A DNA stretch of 64,000 nt. Origin: Boesenbergia rotunda. Lineage: Eukaryota > Streptophyta > Magnoliopsida > Zingiberales > Zingiberaceae. The position numbers were made by a program, and so were the translations under genes. Shown piece after piece: positions 34,501-46,984 of this stretch. The DNA lies in the NCBI GenBank assembly GCA_024364735.1, contig JAGFNQ010008760.1, positions 1 through 64,000 on the forward strand, in the 5' to 3' direction. The notes below the pieces were generated by a model. It ran no database searches, had not been told where the DNA came from, and was given only the letters and a program-made list of their open reading frames with translations. Numbering within the stretch: position 1 is the stretch's first letter; each line of letters starts with the position of its first letter.

Positions 34501-35071
34501 TCATTGGGCGGCTGTTAAGACAATCCTTAAGTACTTAAGAAGAACTAAGGATGTATTTCTAATATATGGAGAAGGAGATTTGATAATACCTGGGTATACA
34601 GATGCCAGTTTCCAGACAGATAAGGATGACTCCAAATCGCAGTCTGGATACGTATTTACTTTGAATGGAGGCGCAGTAAGTTGGAAGAGTTCCAAACAAG
34701 ACACTGTAGCGGATTCTACCACGGAAGCGGAATATATCGCAGCTTCGGAAGCAGCAAAGGAAGCAGTCTGGATCAAGAAGTTTGTCTCCGAACTTGGCGT
34801 GGTTCCAACCATTGATGAAGCAGTGCCGGTATACTGCGACAACAATGGAGCTATTGCACAAACAAAGGAACCAAGGTCTCATCAGTGATCCAAACACGTG
34901 CTTCGACGCTATCATCTGATCAGAGAGATTATAAGTAGGAATGACATACAAATTGAGAGAGTTCCCACTGAAAGGAATATAGCGGATCCTTTAACTAAGG
35001 CCTTGCCTCAAAGCAAGTTTGAGGGACATGTTAGAGCCTATGGTATTGGATACCATAGCGATTGGCATTAG
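31523..35071 (+). pseudogene. copia-2 gag-pol polyprotein with two stops
   Basis: One frame of 1182 codons, start ATG at 31523, final TAG at 35069-35071, broken only by TAG at 32759-32761 and TGA at 34886-34888. In order: an N-terminal Gag piece, CCHC knuckle CHHCGKEGHWRRNC (residues 114-127), aspartic protease DTGCSSHI (163-170), pre-integrase His/Cys region (about 295-345), integrase with HTDVCGP and RSDRGGEY, reverse transcriptase with YVDD at 34085-34096, and RNase H with DSTTEAEYIAAS. Gag is much too short: after residue 57 the capsid core is missing in frame, as judged from typical copia Gag proteins that have roughly 100 more residues there. Such a deletion alone would prevent particle formation. 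Confidence 0.93.
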
Positions 35072-35074
35072 GCC

Positions 35075-35085
35075 AAGTGGGAGTT
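35075..35085 (+). other. polypurine tract of copia-2
   Basis: AAGTGGGAGTT next to the LTR start, identical to copia-1. Confidence 0.8.
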
Positions 35086-37381
35086 TGTTAGTGATATGAG
35101 AGAAGTGTCCTATGGCAATCGCCTTATGATTGTAAACATTTATTTTAATAAATGATAATTCACTATTTGAGTGTACATGTTTGTGTATTTGATTGGGATC
35201 TTAAACTCATCTACTGAATGTCCGCAACACAACTCACAGCATAAGAGAATTTGTGATGAGATCACAACTAGTGATTATCTCTAATGTGCAATTGTGAAGT
35301 ATTGAAATTATCCCTAGTCGATGAATTGATAAAAACGGACACTATCAATTCTGTTGAGACTAGCATGGGTTATTCTCTAATCAGCTGATTCTCACTGGCT
35401 GGTGACATTGGGATGTCCGGAGATAAACATGGATGCTAGTTAAGGGAACTAGTTCATTGGAGTGACTAGCTGTGAGACTTCATATGGGAATCTACATGTA
35501 GATATGTCAATGAAGATCTTACTGCGGCTTAAGTGCGATGTTCCTTTGACTTGCGGTGTTCAAGTCATCTTGGTCATGGAGACTTATACTTTGACATCTT
35601 AAGCAAGCATCTCCAAGGAGGTGTGGACCCAGGATGATTGGGTATAAGCCGAAGTGCCCGAAGATGTTTGAACAGCCTACAAAGGATTCACCACTCCTTG
35701 CGAGGAGATGTATACCCAGGCCTATCGTCGGATTGTTACTCAAAGCCTCTGGCCAGAGCATATCATGTTAAGAGTGCGAGTCTCTTAAATACATGAGAGT
35801 AATTAGAAATCCAAAGGACGAGGAAGACACTACTTGGGCTAGGTGTGACGTAGTCAGCCTAGTGGGGACTGACACCATAGACCGTGTCCTGAACCAAGTG
35901 GGTATAAGGTGGTGAAGGGAATGAGGCACGATTCATTAGAGCTGCTGAAGGGTTTCAGAATAATTTCTTCTGGGGTCAAACCGTTGATCTTTCGATTAAT
36001 TGGGGATCATGATGTACTACTAGGTGCCACTCATGATCGATCTATAATTAATGGGTTAATTATAGACGGCCAACATAAATCGAAAGCCTATTTAGTCACA
36101 CGCAATACGAGTAATCCGAGGGATTTAAAACGAGTTGAAAATTGGATTTTCCGATCAAGAGAAACGAGTCGAATCTGAGTTAATCAGAGGCGCAATGGAA
36201 GCTAAAAATGGCTAAGTCTTTTGAAGGCTTTTTGGGCGAATTAAATGAGTTTAATTCGCGACCGGTTCGGGTTGGTTTGGCCGGCCAAAGGAGGTGCTAA
36301 CCCTCCTTGTGGTGGCCGGCCATTAAAGGGAGATTAAACCAATTTAATTGGTTTAATTAATAAAATAAATCTAGTGTAATTTGTTTTATAAATTATGGAT
36401 AAATAAATTTGTATAAAGAAATTTATATAAATAAAATTTATAGAAATTTATTCTTTTATGGAAGATTAAAATAATCCATGAATTGGTTTATTTTAATTTT
36501 ATAAAATCATTTATGAATTGATTTTTCCATAATAAGAAAGTTTATAAATTTCTTATAAAAATTTATTCCATAATTTAAAGAGAAGAAGAATTAGTTTTAT
36601 TATAAATTGGTTTATAATAAAGACTCGGTTTAAACGGAATAATTAATAAGAAAATTTATAAGATAAATTTCTTATAACTAATTCCGTTAATTCCGTTAAT
36701 TCGGTTTAGAGGGAGACTTAGCAAAGGAGTTGCTACTATATAAAGGAACCAAAGGCTAGCCCTTATTCCAATCAATTAATCAAGAGATTAATTACTCTCT
36801 CCCTCTCTCTCTTAATCTCTCCTCTCCTCCTCTTCTTCTTCCCTTAGGGCCGGCGCACCCTAGCTCCTCTAGGGCCGGCGCCCAACCAAATCCAAGAAGG
36901 TGAAGTTGCCGTGAGCATTGAAGAAGAAGGAGAACCCGAACACGAAGAAGAAGAAGTGGATAGCGACTCCTCTCTTCCCGGAATTCGATTCCGTTACTTC
37001 GTTGGTTAGTCTTCCGTCATTTTCTTTTATTCTTCTAGTTGTGCCTTCCGAGAATCTAGTAGTTCTAGTCGGCACAAAACTCGTGACTTTGCGAAGTCAT
37101 CCCGAAGAGAACTCGGCGTGGACGCGAATAGAGGCGGAGCTTCCAAGGGACGCTACGGTTGGATCTCGTCCCTTACTTCGAGTTACGAGAGGTACTTGGT
37201 AAATTTGTTTACTTTTCCACAAAGTTTTATTTTATGATTATGTCAACACACTATAAGGTTGCATGCTAGATATGAAGTTAAAATAATTTAGGAAATTATT
37301 TTATGCAAACTCTTCCGCTGCACGTAAAAATTTTGAATTTTACGAACTCGTATCCTTGTCGACATGCACCCGGTCCCCACA
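35086..37381 (+). repeat. 3' LTR of copia-2 (2296 bp)
   Basis: TGTTAGTGAT to TCCCCACA; end-to-end homolog of 1322-3627. TATA box TATATAAA at 36737-36744, with GGGCCGGCGC motifs at 36847 and 36872 downstream. Confidence 0.88.
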
Positions 37382-38469
37382 CATACACTACTTTAGAATT
37401 TGAAAATAATTTGATTCCTCAAAACAATAAATTTTTGAAATCAACCAACACCCCTATGCACCAAGAAATTCGCATGTCATGATGGTGTGGACGTATACGA
37501 ATTTCTACATTAGTAAGAGGAGATTTTACCCATTAATCTTACTATCTTGTCAACCTAACTTTTTGACAAGTAAGATCAATAGTTGGTTAACTTCAACCCT
37601 GCAAAATAATATCAGTGACTCCAATGGGGAGGATATTATTATTCGCATCTAAGTGTTTACCATTACACGACACTAAGAAAATTATTTCCGATTATGTGCC
37701 TTCCGATGGGGAAGTACACACGCTCTTAATAATTTTCTATAGTCTTTTCCGATCCAGTGATCCGCAGAACAAGTCCATCCGATGGGGAGGAAGGCACTCA
37801 GAGCCAATGCACAGACTTGTTTGCATCACTTATCGGATTGTAATGGAGGCCATGGGACCATTAGGGTCCCTCTCTCACTTAGTAATTTGTTACGAGGAAT
37901 TTTAACTAGCATGCACACAACAAGCACATAAGCATTCATAATGAAAAAATAGAAAATCCTAGATTTTCCAACTTTCATGGCCTTGGTCTCCAATGCGCCT
38001 CTAGTCGTGTCATCACTTCATTCGTTCCTCCCTTCCTTTTGCGTAAGCCACCTTGAGGGATCTCCGAGCCGAAATGAGTAGCTAATTATTTACATCATCG
38101 ATCCTATACTCCACGAAGGAGTGTACATGAAAACTAGATCGAAAGTAAAATAATAAGCTCGGATAAACATGTGTCGTATTTAATTTCAAAAATTAAATAC
38201 TACCTAGCCTTGTCAACCCCGTGGATTAATTAATTTACATATGTTCTTTTGTGTCTTATTACTTTGCTTCGTCAACCCTGAGGATTAATTAATTTACAAA
38301 AATTGCATAACCATTCACACACATCAAATATTTGGCAATGATAAGTTGGAATCCAGTGCCTGCAACACAAAGTTAGCCTACGCACATCCACATATCATCC
38401 AGCAAAATATAATGTATGAAAAATGTAAAAAATTAACCAATCCTTAAACACACAAAATCGGAAACCTCA
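37382..38469 (-). other. leader of M2
   Basis: No gene. 37668-38469 matches the M1 leader (4730-5487). It is the untranslated stretch between the M2 primer site and where its gag should begin. Confidence 0.6.
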
Positions 38470-38481
38470 GCTCTGATACCA
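38470..38481 (-). other. primer-binding site of M2
   Basis: GCTCTGATACCA, reverse complement of the initiator Met-tRNA site, next to the LTR edge at 38484. Confidence 0.85.
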
Positions 38482-39379
38482 ATTGTTGGGTATGTCTTGG
38501 CGGGTTTCCTAAGCGAATACTTGGTCATCCTTGAGAGACCTCTCCATGTCTACGGATTAAAAACTAATCTGAATGGAGACCCGTCTCTCAACGACCATCT
38601 CGTCATCGTATCGTTCCGTACGAATTAAACCTGGCCAATCACAAAGATTGTGCCTTGTAATTCTTCTAATGGAACGACCGCGGAGGAGACAACGAGTAGA
38701 TTGCTGGTTCTTTTGTTTACGGTCGGGGTCCAGTTAATTAATTATTAGCTATGATTTACAATCAAAATAATTAAATACCACACATGAAATGACGAAGCTA
38801 ATTAGCATGACACAATAAAAACAAAAGGAGCTTAGGAAAAGATTATACCTTCCATATTACCTCGCGGTCTTCTACCTTATGTCCCTCTCTTCTCGGACGT
38901 CGTGTGGTCGACGAGCTACCGAAAACCGAGTCACCAAAACCCTTCTTTCTCTTCTTGCTTGCAGCGACCAAAGAAGGAGATGGTTTCTCCTCTTCCTTCT
39001 CCGTTTTCTCTTCTCCCAATCCGCTGTTCTGTTTACTGCATACAAAGCCACAACAATCTAATTGTTGTCCTGCTGTCCACGCACACCGGGAGAAGCCAAC
39101 AGCTATTCGGTTGCTGTCCATGCATGCTGGGAGAAGTTGACAACACATGCTGTTCATCCTTGCATGGAGAAGCTGCTCCACCTTCTGTCCATGCACGTTG
39201 GGATGCCAACAGCAGCTGTTGTCCATCCACGCATGGAGTAGGAGCATGGAGAAGCTGCTCTCCACCTGTTGTCCATGCACGCTAGGAAGCCAACAGCGGG
39301 TGTTGTCCATCCACACATGGAGAAGGCGCATGGAGAAATTGTTCTCCACCTGTTGTGCATGCACGTTGGGAAGCCAACA

Positions 39380-39607
39380 TGCCCCCACGGGCTGGATCAG
39401 CTGGTTAAGACATTCGCACTTGAAATGGAGGGCGTGGGTTCGAGGATCGACAGTATGAATGAGGGGTGGAACCTCGGCTGCTGTTTAAAAAAATCCCTTG
39501 CGCCTGGGTGTCTTAACCTGCCCAGCATTCACCGTGATTTATCCCCTCTGGACACTTGTGGGACAGAGACCAGGGGGCCGCTAGGTTGGCGGTTCCAACC
39601 TTTTGAA
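39380..39607 (+). mobile_element. tRNA-derived SINE (SINE-2)
   Basis: 228 bp flanked by a perfect 17-bp duplication ACGTTGGGAAGCCAACA (39363-39379 and 39608-39624); the sister LTR at 27348 has this site uninterrupted. It has A box-like TGGATCAGCTGGTTAAG (39393-39409) and B box-like GGTTCGAGGATC (39437-39448). The body includes GCGCCTGGGTGT, reminiscent of the conserved 3' domain reported for angiosperm SINEs. It ends with the hairpin AGGTTGG-CGGTT-CCAACCT and a TTTTGAA tail. No protein. Confidence 0.88.
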
Positions 39608-39726
39608 ACGTTGGGAAGCCAACAGCAATTGCTATCCATCCACGCATGGAGAAACTGCTCTCCAACAATTGGAGGAGCAACACCACAGCAAGGTGAATTG
39701 CTTGTTCTAGCCCCGGAGTAGCCATC

Positions 39727-39990
39727 CACTACAAAAATAACATGGTTTTACGACGGACAATTATAATTGTCTGTCGCAAATAGCGACGGATATATAGTAT
39801 CCATCGCCAAAGTTGCGTGGCAAGTCAAACCCCTAATTTTAGCGATGGACATGGTCAAAGTCCGTCGCTATTGTGACGGATATTTTTAAATAATCCATCG
39901 CTACGAGTCAAACCCCCTCAATTCAGCGACGGATTAGTCAATCCGTCGCATAATTTTGCGATGGACAAGTTGTCCGTCGCAAAATTACTT
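39727..39990 (+). repeat. CACTA left terminal inverted repeat and subterminal repeats
   Basis: The terminal repeat is followed by about ten GCGACGGA / TCCGTCGC units in both orientations. In En/Spm such units are the binding sites of the TNPA-type protein. Confidence 0.9.
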
Positions 39991-40726
39991 AAAAAAGGGC
40001 GACGCCCCCCTTCCCCCGCGGCCACGCAAACCCTAGCGACCGACTCCTCCGGCGATTCTCCTCCTCTGGCGATTCTCCTCCGGCGAACTCTCCTCCGATC
40101 CCAGGTACGCGAGTTAGCTCCATTTTCCATATATTATCATTTTTTTGTGATCACGCGCCGACGTTGTCTTCTCTGGCCAGCCACCGCTCTTGGCACGGGC
40201 GCGCGCGGTCTCCGGCGGCCGCGCGCGTCCTCCCGCGGTCTCGCGCCGCCTGCTGGTGGTCGCGGCCCAGTGCGGCCGGGCGGCGCCTGTTGCTGCCGGC
40301 CGACGGGCCTGCGGTCGGCCGCCGTCCCCTGCTGTGGCCTGATTGAAAAAAAATTAATTAATTAATTCAATTAGATTAATTAATTGAATTCAGTTAATTA
40401 ATTAGTTAATTATCATTTAAATATTTTAGATAATAAGTTTCTTTGTTAAACCATTAAATGTGTAATTAATTGATCAAATATTTTATTTAATTTAGTTTAA
40501 TTGTTTGATTAATATGATTATTAAGATGATTAATTGTTTGATTAGTGTCATTATTTTGAAAAAAAATTTCATTACTTGTTCTATTAATTAGATCTTGTTT
40601 GATTAGTTTTAGATTAATCAAATTATATCATATTTGATTAATAAGATTTATTTTTTTAGTATACCATTAATATCACATTTTAATATGTGTGGTTGGATTA
40701 AATTGTCTTATCTGAATTCAGATACA
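39991..40726 (+). promoter_or_regulatory. CACTA 5' region: CpG-rich block then AT-rich intron
   Basis: 39995-40340 is strikingly GC- and CpG-rich (for instance GGCGCGCGCGGTCTCCGGCG) and is followed from about 40345 to 40720 by a TTAATTAA-rich stretch ending in TTCAG just before the transposase start. The likely reading is promoter and untranslated exon plus intron. A GTACGCGAG donor-like site is at about 40103. Confidence 0.45.
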
Positions 40727-43700
40727 ATGTATCCGAACAAGGCGTAGATGTATAATAGGTTAGACAATGGATTTATCCGTGACGAATTTTTTGCTGGAGT
40801 GGAAGAATTTGTTAACTTTGCAAAGTGTCATCCTGAGTGTTTGAATGGCACAGAGTTGAAGTGTCCATGTAATCAACGCAAATGTAGAAATACAGCTTTC
40901 CGTGATGAAGATACAGTGAAAACTCATATCGGCAGGTATGGGTTTGTTCCAGATTATTACAACTGGTATTGTCATGGAGAGCCGTATGTATATGAATTTG
41001 GTGGACCTTCCGTTGCATCATCATCGAACTCAATTGGACCAGAAACATCATATAACCCTGCTGATGCAATGCAATCAATGGTTTATGATGCAATGAATGC
41101 TTTTGATCAACCAAATGTAGAACAAGTACCTACTTCTGATGTTCAGAATATGTATGACATGTTAAAGGCTAGTGAAAGAGAATTATGGGAAGGTATTCCT
41201 TCTGGTCATTCTCAATTATCTGCTACTGCAAGATTATTGAATATGAAGGCAGAACATCATTTCTCAGAACGATGTTATGATGACATATGTCAACTTATGT
41301 CAAAGTTGCTTCCAACTGATAACTGCATGACTGATAGTTTCTACAACATTAAAAAACTAATCAGAGACTTGGGTTTGCCAGTTGAGAAGATACATTGTTG
41401 TGTCAATAATTGCATGATCTTTTGGAACCAAGATAGTGAATTGATGGAATGCAAAATCTGCAACCATCCTCGTTACAAGCATGGTGTTCGCATGGTAAAT
41501 CAGAAGAAGAAAAAAAATATTCCTTACAAAGTCATGTATTACTTTCCTTTGACTGCTAGACTCCAACGTTTGTATGCATCAGCAGCAACAGCGAGTCATA
41601 TGATTTGGCATCAAAACCATAGACATGATGGAGACATTATGTGTCATCCTTGTGATTCCCCTGCATGAAAACATTTAGATTCAACATTTTCTTCCTTTGC
41701 TATGGAACCACGTAATGTCAGACTTGGACTTTCTGCAGATGGATTTCAGCCATTTGGAAGTTATGGACAACAATATTCATCGTGGCCTGTTATCTTAACA
41801 CCATACAACTTACCACCATGGATGTGCATGAAAGATGAATTTATGTTTCTTACTGTTTTAATTCCAGGTCCTCAAAATCCAAAAGGGCACATAGATGTTT
41901 TTTTGCAACCTTTGATAGCTGAGCTGAATTATTTATGGAATATAGGTTCAGAGACGTATGACATTGCTACAAAGTCAAACTTTTTAATGCATGCAGCATT
42001 GTTATGGACTATTAGTGATTTTCCTGCTTACTCAATGTTATCAGGATGGAGCACAGCTGGAAAGTTAGCATGTCCACATTGTATGAGTCAGTCAGATGCA
42101 TTTTCTTTGCCATGCAGTGGCAAGATTTCATGGTTTGATAATCATCGGAAATTTTTACCTCTTGATCATCCGCTCAGAAGAAATAAGAAATATTTCAAAA
42201 GGAATGAAGTAGTTAGGAAGCTACCTCCATTTGGGATGTTAGGCGAAGAAGTGTTAAATGAAATTGATAGTTATGGATTTCTACCAGTATATCAGGATGG
42301 ATCAGATGATATCAACAAGTATATTGTTAGAGTCAACAAATGTGGTTGGAGGAAAAGAAGTATTTTTTGGGAGCTTCCATATTGGAAATATTTACTCATT
42401 CGTCATAATTTGGATGTGATGCATATTGAGAAAAATTTCTTTGATAACATCATTAATACTGTCTTAAATGTGCATGGGAAAACAAAAGATACAACAAAAT
42501 CTCGTGAAGAATTGAAACAATTAGTTAGCAGGCCTGAGTTGCATCAGAATGAAACAACTGGTAAATATCCTAAGGCTTGTTATACATTGGACAAAGAAAG
42601 TAAGCAAGCATTATGTTCTTGGTTGAAAAATATAAAATTCCCAGATGGATATGCCTCTAATATGTCTCATTGTGTGGATACAAATAGATCTAAAATGGTT
42701 GGAATGAAGAGTCATGATTGTCATGTGTTCATGCAAAGATTAATTCCAATAGCTTTCCAAGAATTACTTCCAAATAATGTTTGGCAAGCACTTACAGAAT
42801 TAAGCCTTTTTTTCAAAAATCTGACTTCCAGAGTTGTTACGGCAGCAGATATGTTACGCCTTCAGACAGAGATTCCTTTAATACTATGTAAGCTTGAGCG
42901 AATATTTCCACCAAGCTTTTTTGATTCAATGGAGCATTTGCCTATTCATTTACCTAGTGAGGCACAGGTTGGTGGTCCTGTACAATACAGATGGATGTAT
43001 CCCTTTGAAAAGTTTCTTAGAAAATTAAAGAATAACGTGCGTAATAAAGCAAGAGTTGAGGGATCAATATGTAATGCATATCTGGTTGAAGAAGCAAGTT
43101 CATTTTGCTCCTATTACTTTGCTGAAAATGTGAAAACCAGACATCGAAAGTGTCCACGCAATCAAGATGACATTCCATCAGTTGACCCAGACATTCTTTC
43201 TATCTTCAAGTATTCTGGAAGAGCAATGGGTTCAACTCTATCTAGACGGTTAAATGACAGAGAATATCATGCCGCCAGGACATATATCCTCTTAAACTGT
43301 GAAGATGTCAAACCATACCTAAGGTATTATCTCATGTTGTAATGAAATTATTACCAAATGATATAATCAAATTTCTAGTATAATATCAAATTAACTTATA
43401 TGTCAGGTTATACCAAGAACAGTTGTACATTCAAAATCCATCGATAAGTGCAAATGAGGTAGATCAAAAGATAGAAGAAGAATTTGCATTTTGGTTTCAA
43501 ATATATGTAAGTGAGTTAATATGCAATTTTTGTTAACAATTCTTGATTACTTATTAATCTAATAAGTTCACCCACCACTATTATATGTCAATGATGACAG
43601 AATTTCAAATGTAGAAAACGACAGAATTAAAAATCTCGCATTTGGACCTCTTCGTACTGTGACAGTCTACTCGGGTTATTACGTGAATGGATACAGATTT

Positions 43701-44306
43701 CATGTGAGGCAACGTGATTCAGGGATGCTAACGTATAATTCTGGCATCAGTGTCAAAGGATCAACAAACAATAATGATAATGAATTTGACTATTATGGCA
43801 AGCTAGAGGAAATTATCGAAGTTGAATACCCAGTGTTGCCTTTCAAAAGATGTGTATTATTCAGGTGTTCTTGGTATGATCCAACACCAAGGACGGGCAC
43901 AAGGAAACATCGGTTATACAATTTAGTTGAGGTTAATTCAAGCAAAAGATTCAACAAGTTCGAACCTTTCATTTTTGCAGTGCAAGCTGGTCAAGTATTT
44001 TATTTGGAGTACCCAACTAAGAGAAGACGCCCTAGTGAGTGGCTTGCTGTATGTCAAATGAAGCCTAGGTCAACAATTGAAATGCCAAATACGATCACTA
44101 GCCAAAACTCCGATGCTTATCAAAATGAAGAAGTTATAATCAACTCAGTTGATTTAGAAATACAATCAGTATCTCAATTACTTATAGATGAGAATGTCTC
44201 TGACGAGGAAATTGATGATGGTGAAATATCTAGCAGTGAGGAGGTCAATGTATCAACGGATTCAAGCGATGAAAACTTGCATGTTAATTTAGTTCCATCA
44301 GATTAG
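40727..44306 (+). pseudogene. TNP2-like CACTA transposase with two stops
   Basis: The enzyme that cuts and moves CACTA elements in the nucleus. The first coding exon runs from ATG 40727 to 43323 in one frame, interrupted by TAG at 40745-40747 and TGA at 41666-41668, both in Trp positions. In order: N-terminal transposase-associated zinc domain (CPCNQRKCRN), TNP2 catalytic domain with SADGFQPFG, GHIDVFLQPL and HIEKNFFDN, then a DUF4218-type segment (QRLIPIAFQELLP). GT-AG introns follow at 43324-43406 and from 43507; the last exon (about 43601-44306) has a DUF4216-type domain (SGYYVNGYRFHV, YPTKRRRPSEWL) and an acidic tail. The second junction does not keep frame with the sites I see, so it is uncertain. 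It is inactive as it stands. Confidence 0.9.
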
Positions 44307-44561
44307 GATGAGTTAGATGTATTGAACAATATTAACTAATCAGAGTTTGTATTAGGATGAGTTGTTAATTTAGATCATGCCTGCTTGTATTGAACATGTT
44401 TATACGATGCTTGATTATTCATTTGCTAGCTTTATTTAGATCATTCTGCTTGTATTGAACATTCTTCATTAGTGCACGTTTCCATTTGTCTCTAATATGT
44501 CTCATTTGCATGTTTTACCTATTCTGCTTATTTGCCTAAACTTTTTGTCTAATCAGGTACC

Positions 44562-46015
44562 ATGGCTGCACCACGAGATCAGCGGATTATACTTACAGTC
44601 GTCGGTGACAGGTATACCTATTCTTCGTATATATTTTCTTACAGAATTTGCTAATATATTTTATTTTTTCCTACAGTTTCATGCCAGATGGGCATCAGGT
44701 CTCATCTTATATATCTAAAAAATTTAAAGAAAGACTGTCACCTACGATGACATGGGGTCATATTGAGAATGATTTGAAATCATTCTATTATGGAGAGTTT
44801 TTAGTAAGTATTTTACATGTATATTTAATTTGATCTTATATAACTTTTTTTCATACTAACCATATAAATTTTTTTCATACAGAAAAGGTACACCTGGGAG
44901 GAGGGTGCGGAGGAGCAATTTAAGAAGACCTGGAATGCCTACTGCTCCAAATTGTACAGGGACATGCTCTATAAATGGAGACATAAGGCTGATAGGCCTA
45001 CAGAGGTCCTTGAGCCGATTTGGGCAGCATGGCGAGCTGTCTGGGATGACCAGCACTGGAAAGAGAATGCTGCGATTGCTCGAGGCAATCGCAATTCAGA
45101 GGTTGCTGGGCCCAGCACGGGATCGACGAAGCACACTGCTGGATCCCGTTCCATTATCCAGCATGCCAGTGATTTGGTAAGTACTTTTTATTTTGGTTAT
45201 TAAAGGCATTTAGTATGTTTTTGTGGATATATTTAAACATTATATTTTGTGTATACAGGCTGCTGAGCTACAGAGACCTCCCACTAGTTGGGAGTTATTC
45301 AACAAGACCCACAAGAAAAAAGATGGGTCTTTTGTCGATCGTCGCTCCCTATCTATCAATGTAAGTATATTAATTATATTTTACTTGACCCAGACATTTT
45401 ATATAAACTAATTAAATTTTTATTTCACAGGAATCAATGACCACTAGAGTTTTTGAGGCACAGGCGTCTCAGCCTGCTGCAGAGGGGGAGGATGCACAGC
45501 CTCTTTCAACCGACGATGTGAATCGGATTTATTTTGAGGTCGTCGGTGGGAAGAGGAAGACCGCCTGCTACGGCCTGGGCTCTCAGGCAAAGGTTACATA
45601 TGATCAGATGAGAGCTCCACGGGTTAGGGGGCGTCCACCATCCTCCTCCTCTACTTCTAGTGAGGTTCGCCATTTGCGGGAGGAAAATGAAGCCCTACGG
45701 ACTCGACTCACGTCGATAGAGCAGACGTGTGCCGGGAGGGACGCAGAATGGGCTAAGACGAGCGCAGAGTGGGCTCAGAGGGAAGCAGCGAGGGATGCTG
45801 AGTTGAGAGATTTGCGGGCTCGCCAGGCACACACTGACGAGATATTACGTCACATGCGAGCTTTTGCAGGGAATCTATCGCCGATGACACAGATGCCAGC
45901 CCTTCCCGCCCCTCGTTTTGACGCTCCGGATACACAGATATCAGCCGCTCCCGCTCCCGCCCATCGTTTTGAGTCTCAGGAGACACAGGATCCTGAGCAT
46001 CCCACAGAGGAGTAG
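44562..46015 (+). CDS. TNPA-like DNA-binding protein of the CACTA element, five exons
   Basis: Exons 44562-44611, 44677-44803, 44883-45176, 45259-45360 and 45431-46015, all with GT-AG introns and phases that agree, give 385 residues without a stop. The N-terminal half (MTWGHIENDLKSFYYGEF, then a WxxxxxK/R-rich segment KKTWNAYCSKLYRDMLYKWR) is of the plant Ptta/En/Spm (Transposase_24) type; the C-terminal half has a long coiled coil (about residues 265-320, LREENEALRTRL to LRARQAHTDEIL) and an Ala/Pro-rich tail. In En/Spm the equivalent protein binds the subterminal repeats, brings the ends together and can act on the promoter. It is the only gene of the element still open and could act on relatives in trans. 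Confidence 0.85.
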
Positions 46016-46984
46016 AGCTATTATAGTGGTATGATCAATTTTTCCCCCCAATTTTTTCAGTAACAATGTATTAAGTTATTATATCCATAATAACTTGTTT
46101 TTCTTATTACTCCATTTATGTTTACAGATTCTACATTATCAGAGTTGAGTTCAGATTTCTTCTCTTGCTTGAAAGGTATTAGAGTTACATATTTAATACA
46201 TATTTAATATTTCTTCTCTTGCTCTGGTATAGTTTAGTTTTCATTTACATATTTCATATTATTAGAGTTATCTTCTATTTGTTGTTTTCCTTCTATTAGA
46301 TCGAGTTATCTTTTATTATATATGCTTACTTCATTTGTTATTTCTTATTGTTATCAATTCATATTTATTTCTGTATTGGATTGCTTTCTTATTGTTTTAT
46401 CTTCTATTGTGCAGGAATATTTTTCCTTTCCATCCATTATTCACTCTGATATTCATGTACGTAATGATTCTCTACGAAACTCTGATTTTTGATATATGTT
46501 TACTGTCTTTTGATATATACATTTACTTGCTTGAAAAGTGTATAAGTTTTGATTCTCTACGAAACTCTGTATATGTTTACTTTCCATCCATTTTTGTTTA
46601 CTCTGTTACATTTGGATACATCATATGTTTACTCTTTTTTGGATTGGAAAGTTTAGATTGTATAAGTTTCCACTTGTTTCAAAGTTTCGATTGTAAAAGT
46701 TTGGAGGTATTAAACTTTGGAATGAATAGTGGATTGAATCTATACATTTCGAAATGATTGTTTGGATCTGATTGGATTCGAAACAAAATTTTGGATTGTT
46801 GTAATTGTTTGGATTGTAATTGTGAATATTTGGATTGTTCTGAATGTTTGGATTGTAATTGTGAATGTTTGGATTGTAATTGTGAATGTTTGGATGTTGA
46901 AATATATATTCTTGTTTCATATTTGTATATGTTATTGATGTATCCATGGAAAGTCGAAGAAATAGATACTGCCTTACAAAAATT
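46016..46984. other. AT-rich 3' flank of TNPA-like gene
   Basis: No credible gene; a 140-codon open frame at 46335-46757 is Phe/Ile/Leu-rich low-complexity sequence. A 21-bp tandem repeat lies within. Confidence 0.6.
46807..46895. repeat. 21-bp minisatellite
   Basis: About four units of TTTGGATTGTAATTGTGAATG, the second one degenerate. Confidence 0.85.

Larger units (their letters stand above)
29902..37381 (+). mobile_element. copia-2, plus-strand copia lacking its 5' LTR
   Basis: It comprises a long leader (29902-31522), a gag-pol frame (31523-35071), polypurine tract and 3' LTR (35086-37381). No sequence matching the 2.3-kb LTR is present upstream, so the 5' LTR has been lost. It lies inside M2, between the M2 pol remnants and the M2 leader. 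Confidence 0.8.

Noticed and set aside
46335..46757. 140-codon open frame after the TNPA-like gene
   Set aside because: Hydrophobic low-complexity translation of AT-rich DNA; it lies after the stop of the last exon and has no splice support.
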